From contig NC_088102.1 in NCBI RefSeq assembly GCF_036370855.1, positions 40,275,835 to 40,339,834 of the forward strand: a stretch of DNA of 64,000 nt, given 5' to 3'. The position numbers were made by a program, and so were the translations under genes. Source of the stretch: Dromaius novaehollandiae (Eukaryota > Chordata > Aves > Casuariiformes > Dromaiidae). Each line of letters begins with the position of its first letter. Positions within the stretch are counted from its first letter, which is position 1. Under the pieces are notes generated by a model. It did no database searches and was not told where the DNA came from. It worked only from the letters and a program-made list of their open reading frames with translations. Of the stretch, positions 25,316 through 34,433 are shown in pieces.

Positions 25316-27390
25316 ACTTGTCTACAGAGGGAAACCGACTGAAACCACTACTGTGCATCATTATCCTACAGCAGCTAGTCCAGGAGAGGCATCTGTGCGA
25401 GCATTCTATTAAAAGGAAGAAAAGTGCTTTTATTCCAGCATTAATTGTGCATTATTGAGGCAAGGTAATTATTTTGGAATAAACCCCCTCTTAACCCACA
25501 GTAAATGTCCACTCAGCGAGCTGTTCTAGACTAGTCGTTCTGACAATTTCCTTATATAGGCAAGCTGTAAATGCTAAACTCTTCTCAAAAAAGCAATACA
25601 ACCCAAAATCTAGTTACTTATTACTTAATTGTAAAGGCACCAAAACGTTTGTACTTCCACATATGGAAAATAAATGAGTCTCGGATACGCTGAGGCCTGT
25701 GAGCACATGCATTGTTCCTGAGCGTTGCTACTCTCCTAACTGTGCTCCAGCCCCTGAGCGGGGCAGAGGCAGGTGAAGTGCCTCGCATGCTGGCAGCCCC
25801 ACCAGGACCCTGTGCACTGCTGGATGTTGGCCTCTTTGACCCGTGATTCAGTGGAAGATTTCAGGGGCCCTGGAGCAGGAGCAGGTGGCAGCTGTACTGC
25901 AGCCAAGGGTGTGGGCCGCCACCAGGGCCCTCCGCACAGATAGCACATATGCCAGGCTGGCGCTTAGTGTCAGAGCCTCTCCCTCCCTCTGTGACCCTTG
26001 TGGATATCTCCCTTATCATGTGATCTGGCACATCAGACGTGTATGAAGAAAGATTATAGGAGAGGTCTGGGAATGTACTAGCCACTGAATCTCATTAAAG
26101 AGCTTGCAAGCCATAGCTTCACTATCTGAATTTATTTCAACCTGGTTCTTCTAATGGAGACAAATTCAGTAATCATGCAGCATGCTTCCTGATGCTGTAA
26201 TCACATCTGACACTGTTGTATTCATGTACGTGAAGACCGTAAGCCTGTTTGGAGTGGGACCAAAGTTGCCATTTAAAAACTTTTTCTCTTCATTTATGTA
26301 AAACATGTTGAGCTTTTCAGATGGATAAGTGTATTCAGATACCTAAAATGTTCCCATTCATTCTTCTATATTGTTAATTCTCAATTTTTTCCACACCAGA
26401 GCAGCACTCAGATTGTTTCCTCATCCATCTAGAACATTCTTCCTGCTTCACAATATGAGACAGGGAGTGTTTTTGCAACCCCCATAACACCTGCTGGAGT
26501 CATGACCTCAAGCTGGAGACCCTATAAGATAGTGATTACTCTCTGGAAATCCATCCAGGTAATTTTAGAGTACCTAACACAATGGTATTAAACATCAGTG
26601 ATAAAGATCCATCAGGAAGATCCTCAGAAGCTCGCACGCCATTTGGATACATACGTAAGTGTCGCTGGTAGGTCTTTACTGCCCAAACGTTCCTGGAAAG
26701 TGAACGTGGGTGAAACGAACGTCTCGGCAAGCCAGCAGCTGCTCGCCACAAGTCACTTGCTTCAGCTATCGCAGTGTTGCACGCTGCTGGAACGTGGCCA
26801 GCCCAAATCTGAGATGTTTTGAGGGAGTGTCCTAATTTCAGAGGGAGCTCGGGGGAGCTTCAGTTGTGTGAATTTTACTGACATTGTTAATGTTCTCAAG
26901 GCAGGGATGGTAATGACAGTCCCTGGAGGAGCCAGAAAGGGTCACCTACAGCTGACCACGTTCAAAGCTCTGGCCATATGAAATGGGAATAGCTTTCCTG
27001 CAGAAAAGGAGGTGACGCTGATGTACGTTGATTTTTCTCACACGCCCACCTGTGTCATTAACTCGTTACCTGAATCCTCCCACTAGATATTCAACACAAT
27101 TTCATTTGAGTGGCAGCAAAAGAGCTTGACGTAATGCTGTCTGTATAGCGCTGGGAGGTTTTGTCTGTGGGTCCATCCCTGCTCCCTGCGTGCCCCAGAA
27201 GGCTGGAATGTGCTGTAATGATCAAAAAAAAAAGAGAGAAAGAAAAAGAAAATCGGGGTGGTGGGGGGGGGAAGCCTGAGATCTGAAATGAGCCCTTGCT
27301 GTTCTGGGACCTCTGTGACCTTGAGCCGGTCACCTTGCTTTCGGCTGCGGCCATGACAGAGGTGGCATCAAACCTCACCGAATAAACCGG
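25316..27390. other. Intergenic region just upstream of the CpG island
   Basis: It holds a GC-richer patch at about 25,730-25,990 and a CpG-containing patch at 26,620-26,800. A purine-rich tract at 27,228-27,272 ends in a run of G. Around 26,100-26,250 the sequence has the look of a conserved non-coding element. No gene is supported on either strand. A divergent non-coding transcript from the CpG island could run into this region, but nothing in the sequence shows one. Confidence 0.4.
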
Positions 27391-27672
27391 CGGGTTGGAG
27401 GAGCCCAGCGCCAGCGCCACCAGCGCTCCAGCCCCGCGTGCGCGGCCGCGGCTCCCCGGGGGGCACCGGCTGCCGACACGCGCCTCAGCGCAGCCGCCTG
27501 GGGCAGCTCCGCGCCTGGAAACTCAGAGCGGCCCCAACGGGCCGGGCCGCGCCGCGCCGGAGGGCAGGGCAGGGGCCGAGGCGAGGCGGCTCCCGACCGC
27601 GGCGGACGCGTAGGCGGGCGAGCCCTGCGCTCGGCGCAGGCCGCGGCCGCCCGCTAGGCCCGGCGCTTGCCC

Positions 27673-27686
27673 GTTGCCAGAGCGAC
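27673..27686 (+). promoter_or_regulatory. X-box (RFX transcription factor site)
   Basis: GTTGCCAGAGCGAC satisfies the X-box pattern RYYNYY-N(1-3)-RRNRAC at every position, with a 2-nt spacer. RFX factors bind such sites in promoters, notably those of ciliary genes. Its place inside the CpG island, about 55 bp upstream of the TCTCGCGAGA element, supports a functional role. Binding itself is inferred. Confidence 0.6.
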
Positions 27687-27740
27687 GCGCGGGGGCCGCT
27701 CCCCGCCCCCTCGGAGAGCGGGCGGGCGCGGGGCAGCCGC

Positions 27741-27750
27741 TCTCGCGAGA
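27741..27750. promoter_or_regulatory. TCTCGCGAGA core promoter palindrome
   Basis: A perfect TCTCGCGAGA palindrome. This element is known in CpG-island promoters, is bound by BANP and had earlier been linked to Kaiso. It usually lies close to the transcription start and is active when unmethylated. Here it sits about 115 bp upstream of the first strong splice donor, which suggests a start site roughly in 27,755-27,830. Confidence 0.75.
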
Positions 27751-27759
27751 GCTGCGGCG

Positions 27760-27866
27760 GCGGCGGGCGGAGCGGGGCGGGCGGCGGGGTGAGCTCATCC
27801 CGGGCGCGGGCAGCAGCAGCGCCGCGTTTAGCCGAGCCGCGCCGCGGGCGGCCGCAACTTTGTTGG
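27760..27866 (+). other. Putative first exon, probably 5' UTR
   Basis: The right end is set by a splice donor TTGG|GTGAGT at 27,867. The left end is only a guess from the TCTCGCGAGA element. The segment lies in the middle of the CpG island. No ATG with a good context heads a frame that continues sensibly into the downstream exon candidate, so it is most likely untranslated. An alternative, longer first exon would end at the second donor (28,328). Confidence 0.4.
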
Positions 27867-28137
27867 GTGAGTTGGGAGCGGGAGCGCCGAGCCGGGCGGG
27901 CGGGCGGACCAGCGGCCCACTCCTCCGCGCTGCCGCTGCCCGCGCGGGCGGGAGCGACCCACCCCCGCAGCCCCGGCGCTGCGCGGCGGCGGGGTCCGGC
28001 GGCCGCCCCGGGCGGCGGCGCAGCCCCGGGGCGAGGGGGGTTCCCCCTCCCGCCGCGGCGCCCCGCTCCGGAGAGCCGGCGGGGCGGGCAGGGCGCGGGG
28101 TCCGGCCGCCCGCAGCCGCCGGGCGCTGCGCTGCGCT

Positions 28138-28160
28138 GGGTGGGGTGGGGTGGGGTGGGA
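28138..28160 (+). repeat. GGGGT minisatellite, G-quadruplex-forming
   Basis: Five G-runs of three or four are separated by single T, giving TGGGG repeated in tandem. This fits the G-quadruplex pattern with 1-nt loops on the non-template strand of the presumed transcript, just downstream of the putative first exon. Confidence 0.85.
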
Positions 28161-28306
28161 TGTTCCGTATTTGCGTGTTTTGTCCCCAGAAAGGGCAGCG
28201 CGGGCGGCGCGGGCCGCCGCGGCTCGGAGCACCCTGCGGGTCCTCCGGGGCCGGGGACGCGCTGCCGCCCGCCCGGCAGCGGCGCGCTGCGTGACTTCGG
28301 GACTTA

Positions 28307-28327
28307 ATGCATAACTTATTGGGCGCT
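28307..28327 (+). other. Possible start codon and alternative first-exon end
   Basis: An ATG at 28,307 opens MHNLLGA, preceded by an in-frame TGA at 28,292. After seven codons it reaches GCT|GTGAGT at 28,328, in phase 0. The exon candidate at 48,390 begins in phase 0, so the two would join in frame. Against it, the start context is poor (ACTTAATGC) and the base before the donor is T. It may be chance. Confidence 0.2.
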
Positions 28328-29273
28328 GTGAGTTTGACTTCGCGTTCACTCATTTATTTGTTTGGCTCCTTTTGCAGCCAGCGGGGGTGCAGTCGTTTTG
28401 TGCGCGCCTCGAGCCGGTGCTGAGACCACGGCGGTGACACCGGTTGGGTCATGCCGAGGCAGCGGCGGCGGGGAGGCTCGGCGCTGGGCTCCTGAGGGGG
28501 AGCGAAATGCTCGGGGGTGGTTCGCTTCTTCCCTGGGAGTCTGGAAAAGTGAAGAACAGGGAATGCCTGAAGCTGGGTCTGAGGGAGAGGGAGGAGGAGG
28601 TGCTGGGGAGGGCGGAGGAGAAGAGATAACCTTCCTCAGCTGAGTTTGTTTGCTCTTCCCCCATTTTATATTTCATGAAGTCTTGGCGCTAGTTTTCTCG
28701 TGCTGTATTTAAAAATAAATGTAATATGTGCACGGAACGACTGCGATGCAGATTCAGCTCATTTAACGAGGAGTTCACCCGTTCGTGTCTGGTAAAGCAG
28801 TGAGACAAAATGGGAATTGCTCAACTTAAATGAAGATCTCCTTGTGTAACCTTGGCTACAGCATCAGTATGTTTTAGATGGAGGAGGCATGGTTCTTAAT
28901 CCCGAAAATGTCTGTGTGTTCCTGTTCAGGAATGCTACTTACAAATTGTCTTTTAAAAATATCGCATGCATTTAACATTTTAGCAATACTGTTTTAGTGA
29001 GCCCTTTACCTCATGCTGAGCTAAGTGCATCTGCGAGCATGGAGCCTTCGCTGATAATACAATGCAAATTTGTTTCCAGGGTAAAGGTGTCAGATTGCAT
29101 TAGGTTCCAGATTGGCACGGATGAACTAAGACTGGCACTTTCTTTAGAAAGCAGTCTTTTGGTGGTGGAGTTCTGATTGAGGTCCTTTTCTTTCCCCCCT
29201 TAATTGTGGGAATTAAGCATTAGCATCCTTAAAATTAAAGGCTTAAAGCAGTTTTATAGATGGGAAAACAGTT

Positions 29274-29289
29274 CCCCCCCCCCCCCCCC
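29274..29289. repeat. C16 homopolymer
   Basis: Sixteen consecutive C, directly readable. It is one of six G/C homopolymers of at least 11 bp in the right half of the window. Confidence 0.95.
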
Positions 29290-30935
29290 ATGGTTCTTGC
29301 CTGTTGTCAGTGTAAGTGCTAACCAGATAATGTGCATCTGTATATTCTCTGATGGGAAGTCTAGCCACTATTTATGTGGAAGGTAGGGTTAAGCCAACCT
29401 CTGTCTCCCTTCAGATGGAGTGGTGGGAAAGAAAGGTGAAAGTGCTAAGGTAGAATTTAATGACAGCTGTAACAGATTGAGAAGTTGTGTTTCACTGCTA
29501 AGGCTTTTGTGCCTTAGGTTGTCAGATGTCATGCCAATCACTAATCCAGAAACACTGTGGGAATTTGAGGATTTTTTTTATACACTTACGAAAACATGTT
29601 GCATGTTCTACTTAGGTGAAGTTTAAAAACAACTTTCATGATTGAATGTTTTATGTAAATAGGCTGTCTCCTGTTTATTGGTGGGTAACTAGGAGCAGAA
29701 GAGCTCTTCCCTTTAGCAGGGCTGACTTGTGGCCAGTTGATTAAAGGATGTGCCCTGAGTTGCTCAACAGTGCACAAAGAAGGTGTTACTGCACTAATAA
29801 GGTGCTTAGTTCTAGCATAACTTCTTGGGATATGCACACTTTGCTCTCAGCTGTGGTTCAGAGAACTTTTTAGATCATAACATGAGAAGCAAAGTGGGGC
29901 GTCAACTGTGACTTTATTGTAAGGTTGCAAAAAGTTGGTTGACTAAGACTTGCAGGTGTGGAGGCAGGCTCTGATGCAGAACTGTAAAAGGGAAGAGCTG
30001 CAATAGGGAATCGAAATTCAGTATGGAAATATGTAACTCAAACTTCTTCTATAATGTTTGATTGACACTTCACTCATGCATGGTTCGTGCCAGCGTTTGA
30101 GTGTTTTTCCCCTCTGGTATTTATTTCACGTGCTTTGATGATTAAGGTTTGGGATTAACTTTTGGATAGCTGTTGTTCTAAAACTACATCCAAATGTGAC
30201 TTCCCTTTTCAGGTTTTCAAAGTGCTTTTTTTAATCATCTTACAAGTGTTCTGCTACTACCTCAAAAACTTTGTGTGTAGCTCTTGTCTCCTCAGTTTTG
30301 TAAATGTGTCTCAAGCATGTTCCTTAAGTTTTTCCATTCGTGTTCAGAATTATTAATTCCACTCTTATAAACATTTTATTTCTAAGGTGAGAATATTTTA
30401 TGTTCTTCAAACAGTTAATACAGGTTTTGTTCTCCTTTGAAAGCCTATTGGTTAGTTTAATTTTTAGTGAGATCACATTCTTCCAGTAAAGGAAGATAAC
30501 TTTGGAAATACGTTGGGAAAATGAGCTAGGCTAGTCAGAGAAAGGGTTGAGGCCCATTTGAATTTCTTTTCTGTTCTGCTTTCTGTTTTGTCCTGTAGCA
30601 TGCCTATTGTAGAGAAGAAAAAAAGAGCAGTTTTCTCCGTATCAGTAGCTTAATCCTTTCAGCAAGGGGCTGCTGCTAACTATTCAATTCTTACTACTAC
30701 TGGTTAGAAATCCTGGATACCCTACTGGAGTGAAGAAGCAGTTATATTCTTGCCTCATCAAAATTTCGGTCACACAAGTTGGTTTCCCTAATGCTGACAT
30801 TTTCAGAGGTTTAAATTTGTTCTCATTGAATCTACATGTTGGCTTGTTGGCAAGCTGTTTTGATCTGTTGGTTCCTTGATTTTTCTTAGTTTCCCCCCAG
30901 ACTCCTTTTATTGCTCAGCAGCTCCTTAATTTCAA

Positions 30936-30965
30936 TATTAAAAAGTTGATTATTAAAAAGTTGAT
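30936..30965. repeat. Perfect 15-bp tandem duplication
   Basis: TATTAAAAAGTTGAT occurs twice with no spacer. This is a recent replication-slippage-type duplication. Confidence 0.9.
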
Positions 30966-33033
30966 AAAGTTTGATTTCATTATCTTTGAATATCTTTTGT
31001 ATTTTGCTTTGTCTGCTTCTTTATCAGTCTTTAGATTGTTTTGTTCACTTTCATAGGAGTGGATTTTCTTCCAGTCCATAAGATACAGTATTTTTCATTG
31101 TTTTATAGATTGGACTTTTACTATTCTAGCATTTCTTTTGCTGAAGTGAGATTGCTTTCATGTAATTCCTTGGTATTAATATGCAATGAATTTTTAGGTT
31201 GTTTATGGGAAATTGTCTGTATTTTTTTTTCTCCTGGTTTTCTAAAAGATGGAAGATTCTGAAACCTGTTGGTTTAGCTTTTTGTTAGTAAGTCACCACA
31301 TGCATGTGTCAATAATAAATGCAGTCAGTCACTTTTATCAGTGAATGTATGTATATTCTAAAATCTGTTAGGTCTGACTTATTAGTTTTATATGCCAAAT
31401 CAGTTAATATGTTGAATATCTTTCTGTGAGCGAGGGCAGAAAGTGTTATATTGTTCTGTATTTTATGTTTCCAGAGAGATATGACTTCGGTGCCTTGATT
31501 TCAAGCATACCTCTCTAAATAGGAACTTTTAAATAGTCTAATCGTTAGATTTCACGGAGTACAGCTCAATATTTGAATGAGGGCTATCAAGCTGCATGGT
31601 TTTTAAAATGGCATTTTATGGCTGTGTAAGAGATGAGATAGTTTTTCATTAAGCAGAGACTGTCAATGTTCCCTGTGTCTGGAGCCTTACCAGGAGTGGT
31701 TAACTGAAGGCACAGTTGTGAAGCTGAGGAACATGGCCGTTGGTGAGGCTGAGTGGCAATAGCATAGTGTTTTTGACTTAATTCTGTTTTTCAGTCCTTT
31801 AACAGCTGGCAGTACAAGACTGCCATGGCCTGCAACAGCTTCAGTGTTTGATTTTGTTAGTGGTTTTGTACTCTGAGGTTTGGGAAACCCTTTAGGAGTT
31901 GCAGAGACACTAAAACTGCTTAGTTATTTTACTGTGTATTTGAACACAAGTGCACAGATAAAATGGTTAGCTGTCTGTCTTTTTACGTGGAAAGTTAAGT
32001 ATGAGGTCTTGGTCTCTTTATCTTACATTTTTGGTAGGTGGGTTATCTGAACTCTGATTTGTACTCTACCATGTCTTTTATGTGTAAAGTGAGACTGAGC
32101 ATTTACAAGCTTTTATTTTCTTACTGGTAGTCTTTAAAGAACACTTCACTTGAATGTGGCGACCTCACACTTTTTCGTAGTCTAGATAGCTGGTGAATTG
32201 TGTGGTCACTGATTGAGTATTCCTCAATATTGCTAGAAAGGTCTAAACCTGCAAGAGATGGTCCACTTACAAACCTGTGTTTGATTAGTAGGATCAGAAT
32301 CAATCCTGATCAGAATCAGTTGTCTCTTTGTAGTACTTAATCTCATTTCAGATGCTGCAGTGCAGTCATGGTGTTTCGCATCAAGATCTTCTTGTTCCAT
32401 GTGCGGTTTATGCATGTCTATTTTGAAGAGAGACCAAGTTCCCGAAATGTGCAGGATTTTATAGAACTGCTCTGAATGTGGGTTATTAAAAAAAGATAAA
32501 TCCATACAGAAGAGCTGTAACTGCGGGTAGTGGTTAATGCTTAGGACTGAGCAGTCCCAAGCACCAGTAAGCTGGTAGTTTGAATTTTTTTGTTGAGGTG
32601 AATGCTCTTTTGCCTTTGGTCTCAGAGTCTGTAGAATGGGAAGAGTGTTTTCTTCAGATGGATGTTTTTTTAAATATTAGTGAAGTGTTCTTGAAGACTT
32701 TAATTTTTGACAGCTTGTGAAATAAAACTTAAATTCCACTAGCAAACTAGGTTTGTTTTAAAATCGGATTGTTCTTTGATTCCTTATGGCTTGCCTTCAC
32801 TGCTCAGAAACATTTTGGTAGTTTTCATTTCATTTGTTGATTTTTGTTTGTTTGTTTACCTTTTGAGGTAACTTTTTTCAAAAACTTATTTAAAGCTTGT
32901 AGTGCCTCATTTTCTCTACAGTTTTCAGAGAAACTTGCTGATGTTGAACTGGTATGTTAATATGGGCTTTTATCTTAATAAAATCATTTCCAGGTGAGCC
33001 TGAAAGGTATCTTGTTTCTCCTAATTGTTGATG

Positions 33034-33339
33034 TTATAATGAATTAAAAAAAAAAAAACCAACTAACCACCAGCAAGCAGGCTTATTCCAGGCTGCAGTA
33101 AAGCACGGATCAGAAGTTGAGTGCAGCTTTGGGATAAGTTGCTTTTTGAATCTTCTTGGAAGCCCTTGGTTATGTTCAATATGCTTGGTTGGTATCATTT
33201 TGTCAATTTTAATGCTTACTTGGTACTTTCCTCCACCTAAAGAAGTATCTCCCTTTGCAGCTGCAGCCTGCTTTGCTGGCTGGCTCGGTGCAGCCTGTGG
33301 TGGGGTTCCAGGGGACGGTGAGGGCTGCTGTTGTAGCAT
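33034..33339 (-). other. Minus-strand coding-like frame, P/Q/A-rich, unrecognised
   Basis: The first ATG (33,339 on the minus strand) opens about 100 codons. The first 40 or so residues are rich in Pro, Gln and Ala (MLQQQPSPSPGTPPQ at the start, then AAPSQPAKQAAAA), followed by GGGKYQ and a Lys-rich part. The G+C content of 33,240-33,340 stands well above the surrounding intron. Just after KYQ the DNA reads CAA|GTAAGC, which could be a splice donor. I cannot match it to a family. It may be an exon of an antisense gene, a fragment of a processed pseudogene, or a GC-rich accident. The lysine-rich continuation looks less protein-like and ends in a Phe run made by a T-tract. Confidence 0.2.
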
Positions 33340-34229
33340 GGCTCTACTCTCCAAATTTGTCTCAAGTCACAAGGCATTTTAAAGGCACTTTACAGCACCA
33401 TCAGCTAAATCAATTGTCTTTTGACCTTTGAATTCAGATGACAGACTTACTGTATGCTGATGTAATGTGAAATAGGATTAATATGGAACTCTTTCTTTTA
33501 TAGTTGCAGATAAATATCTGTAAAGTAACTGCTGCGGTAGCAGAACTTCTGATACGCCAGCTGTTCATGTCAGTAGCTCTGATATATATTTTAGGATTTT
33601 TTGTTAGTGTTAATGCAAACATCTCTAAGATTTAACAAGTATTTTTAAACATCTGTATATTGCTGATTTGATCAAAAGTTACATAATCCCAAGAATGTTT
33701 TTGCTACTCTTGAAACTTTTTGATGATAATTGAAATTGTATTTTCATATTATCTGTTTCTTTGTTTTGTAATAAACTGCTGGTCTTCATGTGCACTTGCA
33801 AAAATCACCCCTCTCTGTATATTTCACGCTGTCACCTGAAGTACTTAGTGCAGATCTGTGACAACTTGTATTTTAAGAGAGACTGTAGTTCTTTGTTTTA
33901 TAGCTTTCTCTCTGTTTCAAAAAGTTAACCGAGTTTCAGAAGTGGTATCTGTGAGGCTTTGTCACTCGGCCTCTATGCTTGCAAATCATTTGGCAAACAG
34001 AATTGGATCTCTGGGTGAAGGGTTTGGTAGTAAGATCCCCAAATCTATGCTGCTAGAATTCCAGTAATACTGCTTCAGACAGAATTTAGTCTGGTCTCCT
34101 AAATAGGATGTTTCCCTCACAAATGTGATTTGTTGGTTTGGACCTTTATGACCACTAAGGATTGGATCACATTTGAAATTTCCAGTTTAGTTTCCTCCAG
34201 AAGAAATATAGCTTATGTACACCCAAATT
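33340..34229 (+). other. Presumed intron, nothing recognised
   Basis: AT-rich sequence with no exon or repeat that I can support. Confidence 0.4.
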
Positions 34230-34433
34230 ACAACAAAAAAATCATTAGGAGAGTGATTAAGCATTGAGCAGGCTGCCCCAGAGAGACTGTGGAGTGTCCA
34301 TCCTTGGAAGTTTTTAAAAGTTAACTGAACAAGGCCATGAGCAACTCGATTTGCTTGGAAGTTAGCTGTGATAGGAGCAGGAGATTGGACTCCCATCCTG
34401 TTCTTCACTTACTTGGTGATCCTGTGCTCTGTG
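34230..34433 (+). mobile_element. CR1 LINE, truncated 3' end
   Basis: The order of blocks follows the avian CR1 3' end: 'ggagagtgattaagcattgagcaggctgcccc', 'actgtggagtgtccatccttggaagttttt', 'ggagattggactcccatcctgttctt', then a decayed tail. CR1 is the dominant non-LTR retrotransposon of birds, and most copies are 5'-truncated like this one. It inserted in the same orientation as the presumed host transcript. Confidence 0.85.

Larger units (their letters stand above)
27400..28520 (+). promoter_or_regulatory. Large CpG island with promoter features
   Basis: About 1.1 kb is extremely G+C- and CpG-rich (for example the GGCGGCGGCGGGCGG-type stretch near 27,760) in an otherwise AT-rich window. It has many GC boxes of the GGGCGG/CCGCCC type, a TCTCGCGAGA palindrome, an X-box, and two GTGAGT splice donors on the + strand. 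Long open frames on both strands here are a by-product of low stop-codon frequency, and I do not call them genes. In vertebrates, unmethylated islands of this kind mark promoters of broadly expressed or developmental genes. The donors point to rightward transcription. No TATA box is evident. This is the only confident gene landmark in the window. Confidence 0.9.
28521..33030 (+). other. Presumed first intron, left part
   Basis: After the CpG island the + strand becomes T-rich and low in CpG, as in a long first intron. A C16 tract lies at 29,274-29,289 and a 15-bp tandem duplication at 30,936-30,965. An AG after a pyrimidine tract at 29,414 is followed by open sequence, but no consensus donor partner defines an exon. 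No coding sequence is supported. Confidence 0.45.

Noticed and set aside
25790..25940. Two CCACCAGG words resembling the start of a CTCF site
   Set aside because: The bases that follow do not fit the GGGGGC(A/G) part of the CTCF core.
27438..28353. Long open frames of 170-290 codons on both strands in the CpG island
   Set aside because: They overlap in several frames, are Arg/Pro/Gly/Ala-rich and match nothing. GC-rich DNA has few stop codons, so such frames are expected without coding.
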